Part shown: positions 1 to 10,045 of the stretch, piece by piece
How positions within the stretch are numbered: the stretch's first letter is position 1
Layout: every line of letters begins with the position of its first letter
Origin: Perilla frutescens
Taxonomy: Eukaryota > Streptophyta > Magnoliopsida > Lamiales > Lamiaceae
Length of the DNA: 64,000 nt
Direction: 5' to 3'
NCBI GenBank assembly: GCA_026008535.1
Contig: BRKX01000011.1
Coordinates: forward strand, 48,282,183 to 48,346,182
Notes under the pieces: generated by a model
The model's database searches: none
What the model was told of the DNA's origin: nothing
Seen by the model: only the letters and a program-made list of their open reading frames with translations
Program-made: the position numbers and the translations under genes

Positions 1-44
1 ACAATAGCTATCAACTGCAATTCATTTCTTGCTCCTTCTTAGTG

Positions 45-335
45 TTTTTTTTTTTATGTCGAGATAACCCGCAGCCACTATCGTAGTGCGCACTGGGTAA
101 ATTCCGTGTAAATCCCGTCCCTGTGTAATAGCCTGCAAATCTACATAGGGGAGGTAAACCATACTTGGCAAGTCAAGTGTGACAGACTCACACTTAGTGG
201 TGTTGGTGGGGAGGTAAACCATACTTAGCAAGCCAAGTGTGACAGACTCACACCTAGTGGTATTAATAGTGGGTCGAATTTGAGACCTTTATCCTCAAGA
301 AATACCACTCCACCACTAGGCCATCTACAAAGGGA
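45..335 (-). mobile_element. tRNA-derived SINE, copy 1, with internal 60-bp duplication
   Basis: A non-autonomous retroposon read on the minus strand. The poly-A tail appears as a T-run at 45-55. A pol III box A-like sequence (TGGCCTAGTGGTGGAGTGG) is complementary to about 304-323, and a box B-like sequence lies at 271-287 (GGTCTCAAATTCGACCC on the minus strand). The same element recurs at 29726-29947. Within this copy a 60-bp stretch is present twice in tandem (148-207 and 208-267), and the other copy has it once. I did not find convincing target-site duplications here. The family name is not assigned. Confidence 0.7.
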
Positions 336-359
336 CTCTCTTTTTTTTTTTTTTTAAGA

Positions 360-880
360 AAGTGAAATTTAATTTTTTTTTTTCTTAAGAACTACCCGCG
401 ATGGGAGTTCTACCCTACTTTTAAAGGTACTGTCTCAAGTTTCCCGATAAATCTATTGAACCCAACCACCCATTCCTTGAAAATGATAAATACCAATTAA
501 GCTATATACTTTTGATCACAGTTAAAGTTCATTTACGTGCATTTTGAGTTATTCGACCTAAAATATTAAAATCCTAATTTAGTTGTGTGAATCACCTAAC
601 GAAAGTGAAATTTTTGATTTGTGGAGAATATATTATATATAATAATAATATAATGAATGGGAGAAGGAGACGTCATAATTAAGCACTGAGTCTGCTTTTG
701 CAGTATTGATATAATAATAGTAATAATAATCCCAATAATTTATCAAAAAATAAACAAACATATGCGGAAAGCTAGTCCAGGAGCGGACCCCGCCGGAGCC
801 TTTACTCTCCGATGTGACCTCCCGCGTTTTACTCCTCCATTCTCAGCCGTCCGATCTCATCCTTCTCCAGACCTAAAACT
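360..880. other. AT-rich upstream intergenic region
   Basis: AT-rich DNA with short (AAT/ATT)n runs near 640-735 and no recognisable gene. Its right part probably holds the promoter of the DUF3527 gene, but I could not fix a TATA box or a transcription start. Confidence 0.4.
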
Positions 881-2891
881 ACTCTCTTTTCTAACTCCTT
901 CCCCACAATTATTCTTTTTCCTTTTCTTTTTCGTGAATGCGAATGTTAATGTGAATCCACCTGCTTTATCTTCTCTCTCTCTCTACCCCTATTGATTCTG
1001 AATTATTCTGCCTGGCTTTGCACTTCGAAAAGCCGCTCTGGATTCTGTTTTTGAATCATCGGATTCCACCCTTTTCATCTCTGATTTACTGTTCTCGTTT
1101 TTCCACCGACAACTTTTACTTTCGTTGCAACTCGAGGTATGTCGATGTCACCTTTTTCTTCCGAAAAAAGAAAAACAAACGAACCTATGATTGAGATTTT
1201 GTTGAATTTCAGGAATGTGATACGGGCGTGTGTCAGTTGAATGCATTCTGATTCTAGCAATGTTTGTTTTATTAATTTATGTTTGGTGGCATTTCGTTTC
1301 ATTTGACGCTACGTTTTGCTACTGCATTAAGAAATTAAAGCTCTTTGGTTTCTGCTTTGTCAAGCAAATCCAGTTCAGTAATGTGTTTTAGACCACTCCC
1401 TTCAAATTTAGATGCAAAAGGTTCGATTTCTTTGGCCCCCTGTTGCTTATTCATTTATTTTCTTTGAATTTGTGTGTGTGGGTTGGTGGGGATAAGTAAA
1501 GATGATGCTTTCGAGTTGATTAAAGCAAGAAAATGCTCTTTTTAGCGTTTTTTGGGCCGCTCTGATTTTACTTTTATCTGAATCAATGTAAGTCAACTTT
1601 TTTTTGTTTTTTTTTTTAAATTGTGGTTTGGGATTTGTGTGAATTTGCTGCTTTTATTTTATTTTATTTTTTACTTTTTTTTTACTGCAAATCTATGCTT
1701 GAAGAAGTGAGACAATTTACCCTTATCCTCAGTAATCGTCAGACTTGTGAGTTGTGAGTATCTCAGGACCACTCAGTCTCCATTTTGGATTCTTTCTTGT
1801 ATTCACCCTCTTCTACACGGCTAAGCTGTCTTCTTGCTGTTCTGTTTGTAAAATTAGAGTTTAGCTGATTAATTTTTGCTTGATATTAGTCTTTGAAACG
1901 TGGGAACCGGGCCATATGTTGAAATGGTTTGTTTGATTTTGTATGGTTCGTGCAGGTAGATAGAATCTAAAAAAGAGGGCAATCTGATCTTAACAGTCAT
2001 TTCGAGTTGTGGCTTTTCTCCCCTCTGCCAAGAGTGCAAGGAAATCGACATAGATCATTCGGTGTATGTATTGAAGAGAAGTTTTATTTTATCTGCTTAT
2101 TCATAATGCTCCAGTAGCTAAGGAATGAATGCTATCGAGGTATGCTCCTGTTTACTGGTAGTTTTCAAGTTATGCAAAGAATCTGGTTGTTGGAATTCAA
2201 ATAATTTGCATCTTCTGTGTTGTAAACATTGCTGAAATGAAAAAAGTTTTGTTCTGTTGTGGTTGTTCATGAAAATACTCGAGTTCTTAAAGAAATTCAT
2301 GGCATTCTTGAAACCTTGAGTTTTAAATGAACTGGCCATGTTGATCCCATTCAATCCCACAAACAATGGTTCGGGAATTCACGGAGCTTTGGAGCTCTAC
2401 TTGTCTTTAGGTGATTCTAATGCTCACACCTTCCAATTATTAGTTGCTGGTATGAGCATTGGTTAGGCTTATGCTTTGGTGCTTATTATTGAAGCGCCTA
2501 GTAAGTTTGGTCAGTTGATTTTCACCTTAACTTATATTCATCATTTCTAAATACCATGAATGTTATAGAGTCAGCGAAATAAAGGGAGTTATGATATCTT
2601 TTAGATGCTGGGAGTAAACATGATATTACGAATCTTTAATCTGTCACTAATAAGATTCAGATTCTAGAAGAACTTGTCAAATTATTTTAATCTGTTATTT
2701 TAACCTCAGAAAATATGTGTCAAAATCTTCTATTGGCAATATTTATCTGGTAAAATACAAATACACCTGTACGTTATAAGTCTGTGCCCGTCTGTGTTTG
2801 CTTTCTGTACGTAGATGTACTGCTGGCATGGATCTGCTTACAGTTATTTTTGTCTCTTTTTTGTTTATCTTTCCTCAGTAACCCCTTCACC

Positions 2892-2998
2892 GTTTCATTT
2901 TTTGTTGAGAGATGATGAAATTGATCCGGCTAAGTTTATGCCTCAGAGTTTCATTTTTTCTTGACAGATGATGAAATTGATCCGGCTAAGTTTATGCC
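2892..2998 (+). repeat. 56-bp tandem duplication at the leader splice acceptor
   Basis: The stretch from 2892 is repeated from 2948 with a period of 56 bases, each copy ending in ...GGCTAAGTTTATGCC. The first copy has TTGAGAG where the second has TTGACAG. Only the second therefore keeps a canonical CAG acceptor, although the first still ends in AG and could be used as an alternative. Confidence 0.8.
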
Positions 2999-3006
2999 GT
3001 CCATAG
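2968..3006 (+). promoter_or_regulatory. Upstream ORF in the leader (12 codons)
   Basis: An ATG directly after the probable acceptor opens a 12-residue frame (MMKLIRLSLCRP, stop TAG at 3004-3006). It closes 20 bases before the main ATG. A second tiny uORF (3022-3042, six codons) overlaps the main start in another frame. If the leader is spliced as proposed, both would be in the mRNA and could lower translation. That effect is inferred from position only. Confidence 0.4.
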
Positions 3007-3025
3007 TTATCCAATAAACATATGC

Positions 3026-5750
3026 ATGATGCATGTTACTAGCAAGATGGGGTTTCATACCAATTGTGATGAGGAGTCATATGATAAAAAAACAAGTAAA
3101 GTAAATATCGGTTCATCACCCCAACCAAAACAGAGGGAGAAACTGGGATCCATTTTGAACTTTGAGGAGTATGAAGATGATTCCCATCCACGAGCTGTGA
3201 ATGATGCAGAAAAATCTAAAGGGTTTCATCAGAAGCAACACGCTGAAAGGAATTTTTGTAAAAGTGAAGAGGTCGTTAGGTACATGTCATGTTTACCTAG
3301 TTATTTAGAGAAAGGAGAAACCACCCCCCTGGAGAAACCATTCAGCCTTGGGGTCCTTGATTGGCGCCAACTAGAGAAGTGGCAACATAACAATGCTGAT
3401 GTCTTTGGTATAAGCGCCGATCATTCACCATCCACTAGTAGCACTACATCATTCATATCCTCCAAAGTGTCATCATCCCGTCTTAGCAGTGTTAACACTT
3501 TTCCTCATCATCATCGGAAATCAAATCGTCCTTCAACTTCAACTGAAGAATGTTCAAGCGACACAAAACTTCCTGCTGGGAATGGAGGGGAATTTCCCAA
3601 GGGCAGGAATGATTCAATTAATCACTTAAGGATGCAGCATGAATTGTTGCAAGCAACTCAGTCTTCTAATCTGGACAGTGTCAACAGGCGAAAGGATGGC
3701 AAAAGCCTAGATCTGTCCCTGCAGAAAGTTTCTGGAATTAGATCACAGCCCTCTGAAACAGATGACAACGTATCTGGTTTAAAAGGGAATGGTGCACCTC
3801 AGATAGGGAAAGCTTCAAAAGCCAAAGAGCAGGTTCCCAGTTCTGCCATTACTGATCTTGATTTCTCTGAAAGATGCAAAACAACAGTCCCCATGTCGAC
3901 AAATGATCCAGGACATCAACATTTTCTTGCATGCCATCAATCTGGTTCATCTGAAGGCGACCAAAATAGATTGCTGGTAGAAAAGCGGAACATCTTTTAT
4001 GGAGGAGATCACAGAAAGGTCTGCCATACTAACTCAAGGTCTGAAAATAACCGTGTCTACTCCATTGTCAGTGAACATGGCAAGACGAGGAACTCACAAG
4101 TAGAGAAGTCCTTCTCCAAAGAAATAAGGAGTCTCAATTGCTCATCTGGTATAGAACAGACAATCCCATTTACTCAAAGTGTATCAGTAAGTCCTACTAG
4201 AAGGAAGAATCTGGAAAAAAAGAACTCGGTCTCAAAGCCAAGAAACTTCGCTGAAGGTGAAATTCTCCAGATGAAAGTGGATAGCTCGGAATCCACCAAG
4301 GTGAGGAATCCCTCACCAACCCGAAGATTCAGCTTTGGCATGGGTAGAATTGGCAAGGGTTCTAACTCAAAGTCGTCAGATATACCTAAACAAGTTTTGG
4401 AAACCCTACCTGATTCAAAAATAACTTCTACTTCAGCTTGTTCAAATAATTCAACTGGTGGAAAATCAAATGCTACCAGCAGATCCAGATCTAGTCCCCT
4501 GAGAAGACTACTTGACCCTTTACTGAAGCCAAAGGGTGTTGAATCTCGTGACTTTACTCGATCATCCGAGCGAAATCCATCAGCAAAGGATAGGAGCTTG
4601 AAATTGTCCAGTGGCCAAATAGAATCTCCAGTTTTGCTTTCAGTAAAAGAAACAGTAAGCTTAAAGGGCCTCAAAAGGGATGATATCAGCAGACCACATT
4701 ATACACAGAGGAATGGAATATCATCAACGCAAGCTCTCCTGCAAGTAGCTGTAAAGAATGGTCTTCCTCTATTCACATTTACAGTTGATAATTGCCGTGA
4801 TATTTTAGCAGCAACAGTTAAAGAATTAGGTACCAAGGAGAATGTGGAGGGATGGATCTATACATTCCTCTCTTTCAGTGAAATGAAGAAAAAACATGCT
4901 CAATGGATAAATCAAGGAAACAAAGACAGAAACCATGGTTTTGTATCAAACATTATCGCTCAGATGAAGGTCTCTGACATTCCAGATGTTGATTTAACTG
5001 GAAAAGGATACAATAAATCTGGTAGAAGGGAGTTTGTTTTGTCGGCTGTGAGCTCACGAGACGCAGATCAGACAGCGGGCACTTTGCCATGCGATGAGCT
5101 TGCTGCTGTCGTAGTAAAATATCCACGAGGCGATATTGAAGGGATTGAATCAGTAAGTGAGGATACTATTAGCACAACAGTTATCCTTCCTGGTGGTCAT
5201 CATGGAGTGCCTAGCAAAGGAGAACCTTCATCACTGATTAAAAGATGGCAAACAGGTGGATCATGCGACTGCGGAGGCTGGGATCTGGGCTGTCAATTAA
5301 GAATTCTTGCTGGCAGCAATCAGTCAAGTCAGAGACTCAACTCAATGAAATCCCAATCAACTCCCTTGAAGCTTTTTCCTCAGGTAATCTGCATTGTGCA
5401 TTGTATTTACTTTTCCTTGTTTCAAACTGGGAATATGCTAAATGGCAGCATCCTGATCTTCACATTTTGGCTTTGCACAGGATGAAACCGAATGGCCCAT
5501 GTTCGTCTTGTCACCATTTGAGGATGGGATCTTTTCAGTCGAGTTTGATTCATCACTCAAACTCATACAAGCGTTCTCCATTGCCATTGCAGTTGTGCAG
5601 AGCCGGACATCAGTGTTCCCATCATCAAGTATGTCTGGAGAAATCGCGGCATCTGAAAACATGGTGTCGAAGATCTTCAACAAAGCTCCGGTGGAGGTTA
5701 CTGCCAAATATGCCTCATATCCACCTCTTTCCCCTGTTGGTAGAGTGTGA
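3026..5750 (+). CDS. DUF3527 domain protein
   Basis: Two coding exons, 3026-5383 and 5481-5750, joined in phase 0 across a 97-bp GT-AG intron, give about 875 residues. The first 560 residues are Ser/Lys/Asn-rich and probably disordered, with SPTRR repeats (VSPTRRKN, NPSPTRRFSFGMGR). The C-terminal third (about 570-875) is the conserved DUF3527 region: it begins near NGLPLFTFTVDNCRDIL, continues through a stretch with GGSCDCGGWDLGC, and ends with WPMFVLSPFEDGIFSVEFDS. This is a plant-specific family of unknown function; some databases carry misleading names for it. ATG 3026 is the first of two adjacent Mets (MMHVTSKMGFHT), and an internal start at MGFHT is possible. From memory, Arabidopsis At5g59020 is a member. 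No biochemical role is claimed. Confidence 0.88.
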
Positions 5751-8500
5751 TCAAGATTAAAGTAGCACTTGTTTAGGTCGAGTTATGCTTCTACTACTTC
5801 AGTGGTTATAAGGAAATAAATATCGTATTTCATGCAAACCAAATGCATCTCTCTTCCTTGAGCTTTAAAGTATTTTTTTTTTTCAGTGATTTTAGATATA
5901 AGCTGAATGGATTTCAAATTAAATCTATTCAAGATCGGAGTTGTTTGAAAACTCTATTCCAAATTATGCCCTAAATCAAGAAAGAGAAAATCCCATATTT
6001 AATCGAAAACAAAAGGACAGAATAGTAACGAGATATTGATTGGTTCTCGCGTAGTATGTTTACATGGAATTGTCAAAGAAAAATGTTGTCGACTTATTAT
6101 TTTTTATTCTTTGAGTTGAGCGAGAGGTAATGGGTTTAAGGGCTCAAGACACACACACACACACACACACAAGAAGTAGAAGAAGAGAGAGAAAGAAAGT
6201 TTTAAGACTTAATAAAATTTGAAAGCTTTCACGCAAAATAAAATAAATAAATAAATAAATAAAATATTCCGCTCTGGAGTGAGATTGTCTTTTTTTCATC
6301 TTGCCATTCCAACCCTTTTTTTTTCTCTATTTTGCCACATCATCATCAACATCATCATTATTATTATTATCTTTTTCTATTTTGCAACAGTAACTAATTT
6401 TTTATTTTTTTATCTTTATATTTTTTACTTAATTTTCTTTTTTGGTAAAGTTTTTAACTTCCAGACTGCACGTCACTAAAATTTCAGAACATTTTATTTT
6501 TAGAAAATGAAGAACACAGTTAATAAAAATTGAAAAAAAGGAGTAGAAAAGAGAAAATATAGTTGGTGTGTTGAGTAGAAAAACTTGATACTGAAAAATA
6601 CTTTGAAAATAATTAATAAGATGTACATTTTTTCTTAAAATTAGGTATATAGCTAAGAAAAAAATTAGGTATATCCCATTTAACATGCTTGTTAGTTATT
6701 TGTTTCTATTTTCGTATTTTTATTTTAATATTAAGTTTTGATCGTCCTAGCTTAAGGCCCGCATATAATCCACTAGGCTCAAGACCTAAATGACGATTCT
6801 TGCCAGGTAGGATATATTCATATGTATGCTCATAATTAATGAGTTATGTAAATTTTCATTTTTATAATCATGATTCACTCTCACATCTCTTTCTTCTATC
6901 TTCCGTTTTCATGTCCTAAATGAATATAATCAGTTAATATGCAATTCTTATATTTTATAGATTGTGTTCCTGCTACATTTTAGAATTTTGGCCTATGTCA
7001 ATGATTTTTCTTTTGCATTGAAAAAAACATTGAGGGTGATGTCATAAAATAAAGTCCTCCGTAAAATTAATTTATTTTTCAACTTAAGCTAAAACTTTTT
7101 TTATATTTTATTTTAAAAAAAATTATACTTGTAGATGTATCAACCACACCAACCCCACAGGTTGCTGAGAAGGGGTGTTGAAAGCACTATAACTGCCCCT
7201 CGAAGGAAGACATAATTTGTGGCCTATCTTAATTAAAATGGATCATACTTCATATCATCCCTTCACACAATCAATACACCTCATCAAATCGTTTTTTATA
7301 TGATCCCACAAAGATCTTCTCATTAAAAAAAAAAAAGAATACTATTTGAAATATAAAAGAAATACTAAAATATGTTATCATCACATTTCTCTTCTGAAAA
7401 AAGTTGTGATTGTATTGAATCGACGGTAAAAAAAAAATGTATTTCATATGTAGTAAGGGCCACTTTAGTTTTTATTAGTAGTGATATTCATTATGTTTGG
7501 CCAAGGTTCGTTATAAAAAAAGAAGAAGAAAAATCATGCAAAAAAAAACTATAATATTTACTTTGAGGCCTAACTACTGTATAGCTATTAGTACTACTGT
7601 TATTATTTTTCATTTACTAATTTAAGTATGTTTATGTAATTAATACTACTGTTATATATCTATATGAGAGTCATAGGCATAATTTGATTTTCGTAAGTAT
7701 CTACTAATATAGTATCGTATTACATTATAAAACTCAAATCGAGTCTAAAACTCATCATTATAATATTAAATGGGGAATGTAGGTCCAGAGAAAAAAGAAG
7801 CTATATTTATTTTCCTTTGTAATTTGTGTATTGCGCTCGGTTAAAATAATTAAAGGCCACTAATGTCTATATCTATATTTTAAATTTATAAAAAAAATCG
7901 TACTAAGCTACCTAGTACTACTTACTAGTTAAGGTATTTCGTTGCAATATGATCGCCCCAAATTAGTTCATCAGCATTTACATATATTTTATAATGCATT
8001 TATACCAAGCTTCAAGTTCCAAAGCGATCAGAATGGAACAGTAACTTTATTATTGTCCTTTTTCGTTTTTCCTTTCAAATGAAGCTTTACAAATATATTT
8101 TCTTAAAAATTAAAATAAATAAATACAAACATCTTCCTTTCGTTTTCCACTATACATTGCAAGTTACAAATTAAAGGGATGGGGAGCATCCATGAATATT
8201 CAATTTTCTTTCACAAGCATCAATTTATTTTTCTTTTGTTTTGTATGATGATCACCTGCAATTTTTATGTAAGTTTAGGAAGAAATTCATGACGCGTGCG
8301 CATGTAGTGCGTTATTATGACATAAAATAATAATTTTTAAATAATAAATTTACTTATATTTTTATTATGTGTAAGAGGAGCATGTTACATACGCATGCGA
8401 TATAGAATTTCCGACAAATACAGTGTCTAAAGACTAAGCTGAGTTGGAGGGGCTAGTTTATTCAAATAAAAATTGAGATGTATAATTGAATGGCTAAATT
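5751..8500. other. Intergenic region, simple repeats only
   Basis: AT-rich DNA between the DUF3527 gene and the LUX-like gene. Visible items are an (AC)n run near 6151-6171, an (AAAT/AATA)n run near 6237-6263 and (ATT)n near 6341-6372. No conserved coding segment or RNA gene was recognised. The short frames here are low-complexity. Confidence 0.5.
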
Positions 8501-8528
8501 TAACAAGTTTAGGGGATTACATATGTGT

Positions 8529-8556
8529 TTGGCCCCCCTCCCCCCCCCCCCCCCCT
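8529..8556 (+). repeat. C-rich homopolymer tract
   Basis: A nearly pure C tract upstream of the LUX-like gene, followed by an A-run. It is likely to be unstable in length, and no function is visible. Confidence 0.7.
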
Positions 8557-8584
8557 AAAAAAAGGAGATCTCACTCTCCCAGTT

Positions 8585-8590
8585 CGTATC
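8585..8590 (-). promoter_or_regulatory. Possible LUX-binding site (GATACG)
   Basis: The plus strand reads CGTATC, which is GATACG on the minus strand. This matches the GATWCG motif bound by LUX in Arabidopsis, where LUX represses its own promoter. It lies about 480 bases before the start codon. A single six-base match can arise by chance. Confidence 0.25.
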
Positions 8591-8846
8591 GTTTGGTCGT
8601 GTATTTGATCAGATGTGGCCTAGGTCTAATTTTATTTGATTATTGATTTTCAAATTAATAAAAATCTCACATCATGAATAGACTACTTTTTTTTTATTAT
8701 TATTTAATCAATCTTCACAATTCAGTACTGAATTCACAAAAAAAAAGGCGTGAATGTTTATAAATTATTATCAAAACAAGTTGCAGTGGCACTTGGAAAT
8801 TAATTGAGATGGAGATAAAGAAGAGAAAAAGGGGAAATCGAGGTGG

Positions 8847-8875
8847 AGATATTTAGAGAGGATGAATAAATATCT
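8847..8875. promoter_or_regulatory. Pair of evening-element-like motifs in inverted orientation
   Basis: TAAATATCT occurs on the minus strand at 8847-8855 (AGATATTTA on plus) and on the plus strand at 8867-8875. Each matches eight of nine bases of the evening element AAAATATCT, the CCA1/LHY/RVE binding site. They lie about 200 bases before the LUX-like start codon and about 80 bases before a TATA-like sequence (TTATTTATATCC, about 8943-8954). Arabidopsis LUX is evening-phased through such sites, so the placement is what would be expected. Confidence 0.55.
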
Positions 8876-9070
8876 GGGCAAAGAGTCCAGCGTGGCACCC
8901 CATTTGGAATCTGATTTTGCACTTTTTCCACCTTAAAAACTAGTTATTTATATCCGCCCCCACCGCCTCTCCCCCATTTCTTCCCCTATTTACCCCCACC
9001 CCCATAATCTCGAAATCGAACATCTCCAGAAATTATGTGATTTGATTTGTTTCACTGACACCGAATTTCC

Positions 9071-10045
9071 ATGGGTGAGGAAGTGAAGATCGACGACACC
9101 GTCTCCGAGTGGGAATCCGGCCTCCCCACCGCCGACGATCTCACGCCGCTGTCGCAGTGCTTGATCCCAGCTGAATTGGCCTCCGCCTTCAGAATCTCGC
9201 TCGAGCCGGCGAGGACCCTGGTCGACGTCAGCCGCGCCTCCCAGACCACGCTCTCCTCCCTCCGCGCCGCCGCCTCCTTGCATCCCTCCGCCACCGCCGC
9301 CACTTTCAAGCCGTTCGGCGGCCTCGCCGACGATCACGTGATGGCGGATGCCGAGGCCGACGAAGGATCCGACCCGAAGAGGAGCCGGAGGGCGGACCCC
9401 GCCGACGATCCGGCGGTGGATAACTGCACGGACGACCAGTCAACGGCGGCGGCGAAGACTCTAAAGCGGCCGCGGCTGGTGTGGACCCCCCAGCTGCACA
9501 AGCGGTTCGTGGATGTGGTGGCACATCTAGGGCTGAAGAACGCAGTGCCTAAGACGATTATGCAGCTGATGAACGTCGAGGGTTTGACCAGGGAAAATGT
9601 CGCCAGCCATCTCCAGAAATACAGGCTTTATGTGAAGAGGATGCAGGGGCTGTCCAACGAGGGGCCATCTCCGTCCGATCATCTCTTCGCTTCGACACCG
9701 CTGCCGCCGCAGAGCTTCAACGAGTCCTCCACCGCTCCCAGCCATGGGAATGGGATTGCAAATGGAAGTCATAGTAGTAGTGTTGGTAATGGAAGTAGTG
9801 CCAATAATCACGCGGGAATGCCGATTCCGATGCCGTATCCTCCGCCGCCGCAGATTATGCCGATGCAGATGATGGGAATGGCGCATGGACACGGCTATCA
9901 TGGATATGAAGCTGCGCATTCGCATCATAATCATCACTACCAGCAGCAGTACGGTAGTATGATGCAGCAGCAAAGGGACTGGTCTGGAAGTAAGTATAAT
10001 GGTTATCCACAGCATCATATGACTCAGAACAATAGCAAGTGTTAG
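9071..10045 (+). CDS. LUX: LUX ARRHYTHMO/PCL1-like GARP transcription factor
   Basis: A single-exon gene of 324 residues, the usual LUX length. The N-terminus (MGEEVKIDDTVSEWESGLPT, then SRASQTTLSSLR at about 55-66) is typical of LUX/BOA rather than of MYBC1. The GARP/MYB-like DNA-binding domain spans about residues 132-192, from KRPRLVWTPQLHKRFV to SHLQKYR (179-185) and KRMQG. The C-terminus is rich in Met, Pro, His and Gln. LUX forms the evening complex with ELF3 and ELF4 in the nucleus and represses PIF4, PRR9 and its own gene at GATWCG sites. The coding start is GC-rich compared with its surroundings. The Arabidopsis paralogue BOA/NOX cannot be excluded, because LUX and BOA arose from a Brassicaceae duplication and a non-Brassicaceae gene is co-orthologous to both. 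Confidence 0.93.
   Translation: MGEEVKIDDTVSEWESGLPTADDLTPLSQCLIPAELASAFRISLEPARTLVDVSRASQTTLSSLRAAASLHPSATAATFKPFGGLADDHVMADAEADEGSDPKRSRRADPADDPAVDNCTDDQSTAAAKTLKRPRLVWTPQLHKRFVDVVAHLGLKNAVPKTIMQLMNVEGLTRENVASHLQKYRLYVKRMQGLSNEGPSPSDHLFASTPLPPQSFNESSTAPSHGNGIANGSHSSSVGNGSSANNHAGMPIPMPYPPPPQIMPMQMMGMAHGHGYHGYEAAHSHHNHHYQQQYGSMMQQQRDWSGSKYNGYPQHHMTQNNSKC

Larger units (their letters stand above)
880..3025 (+). other. Probable 5' UTR with intron(s) of the DUF3527 gene
   Basis: This stretch has no long reading frame. It has the look of a plant leader: a CT-rich tract (about 969-986), a plausible donor after 1135 (CGAG|GTATGT) and a T-rich acceptor ending ...TTGACAG at 2967. If that acceptor is used, the spliced leader carries short upstream ORFs at 2968-3006 and 3022-3042 before the main start at 3026. 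The exact exon structure is an inference and needs transcript data. Confidence 0.45.

Noticed and set aside
271..323. Genuine tRNA gene
   Set aside because: Boxes A and B are present, but there is no cloverleaf, and the unit is dispersed with a poly-A tail, so it is a SINE head.
4174..4674. 166-codon minus-strand frame inside the DUF3527 gene
   Set aside because: Antisense of a conserved exon, with no family similarity.
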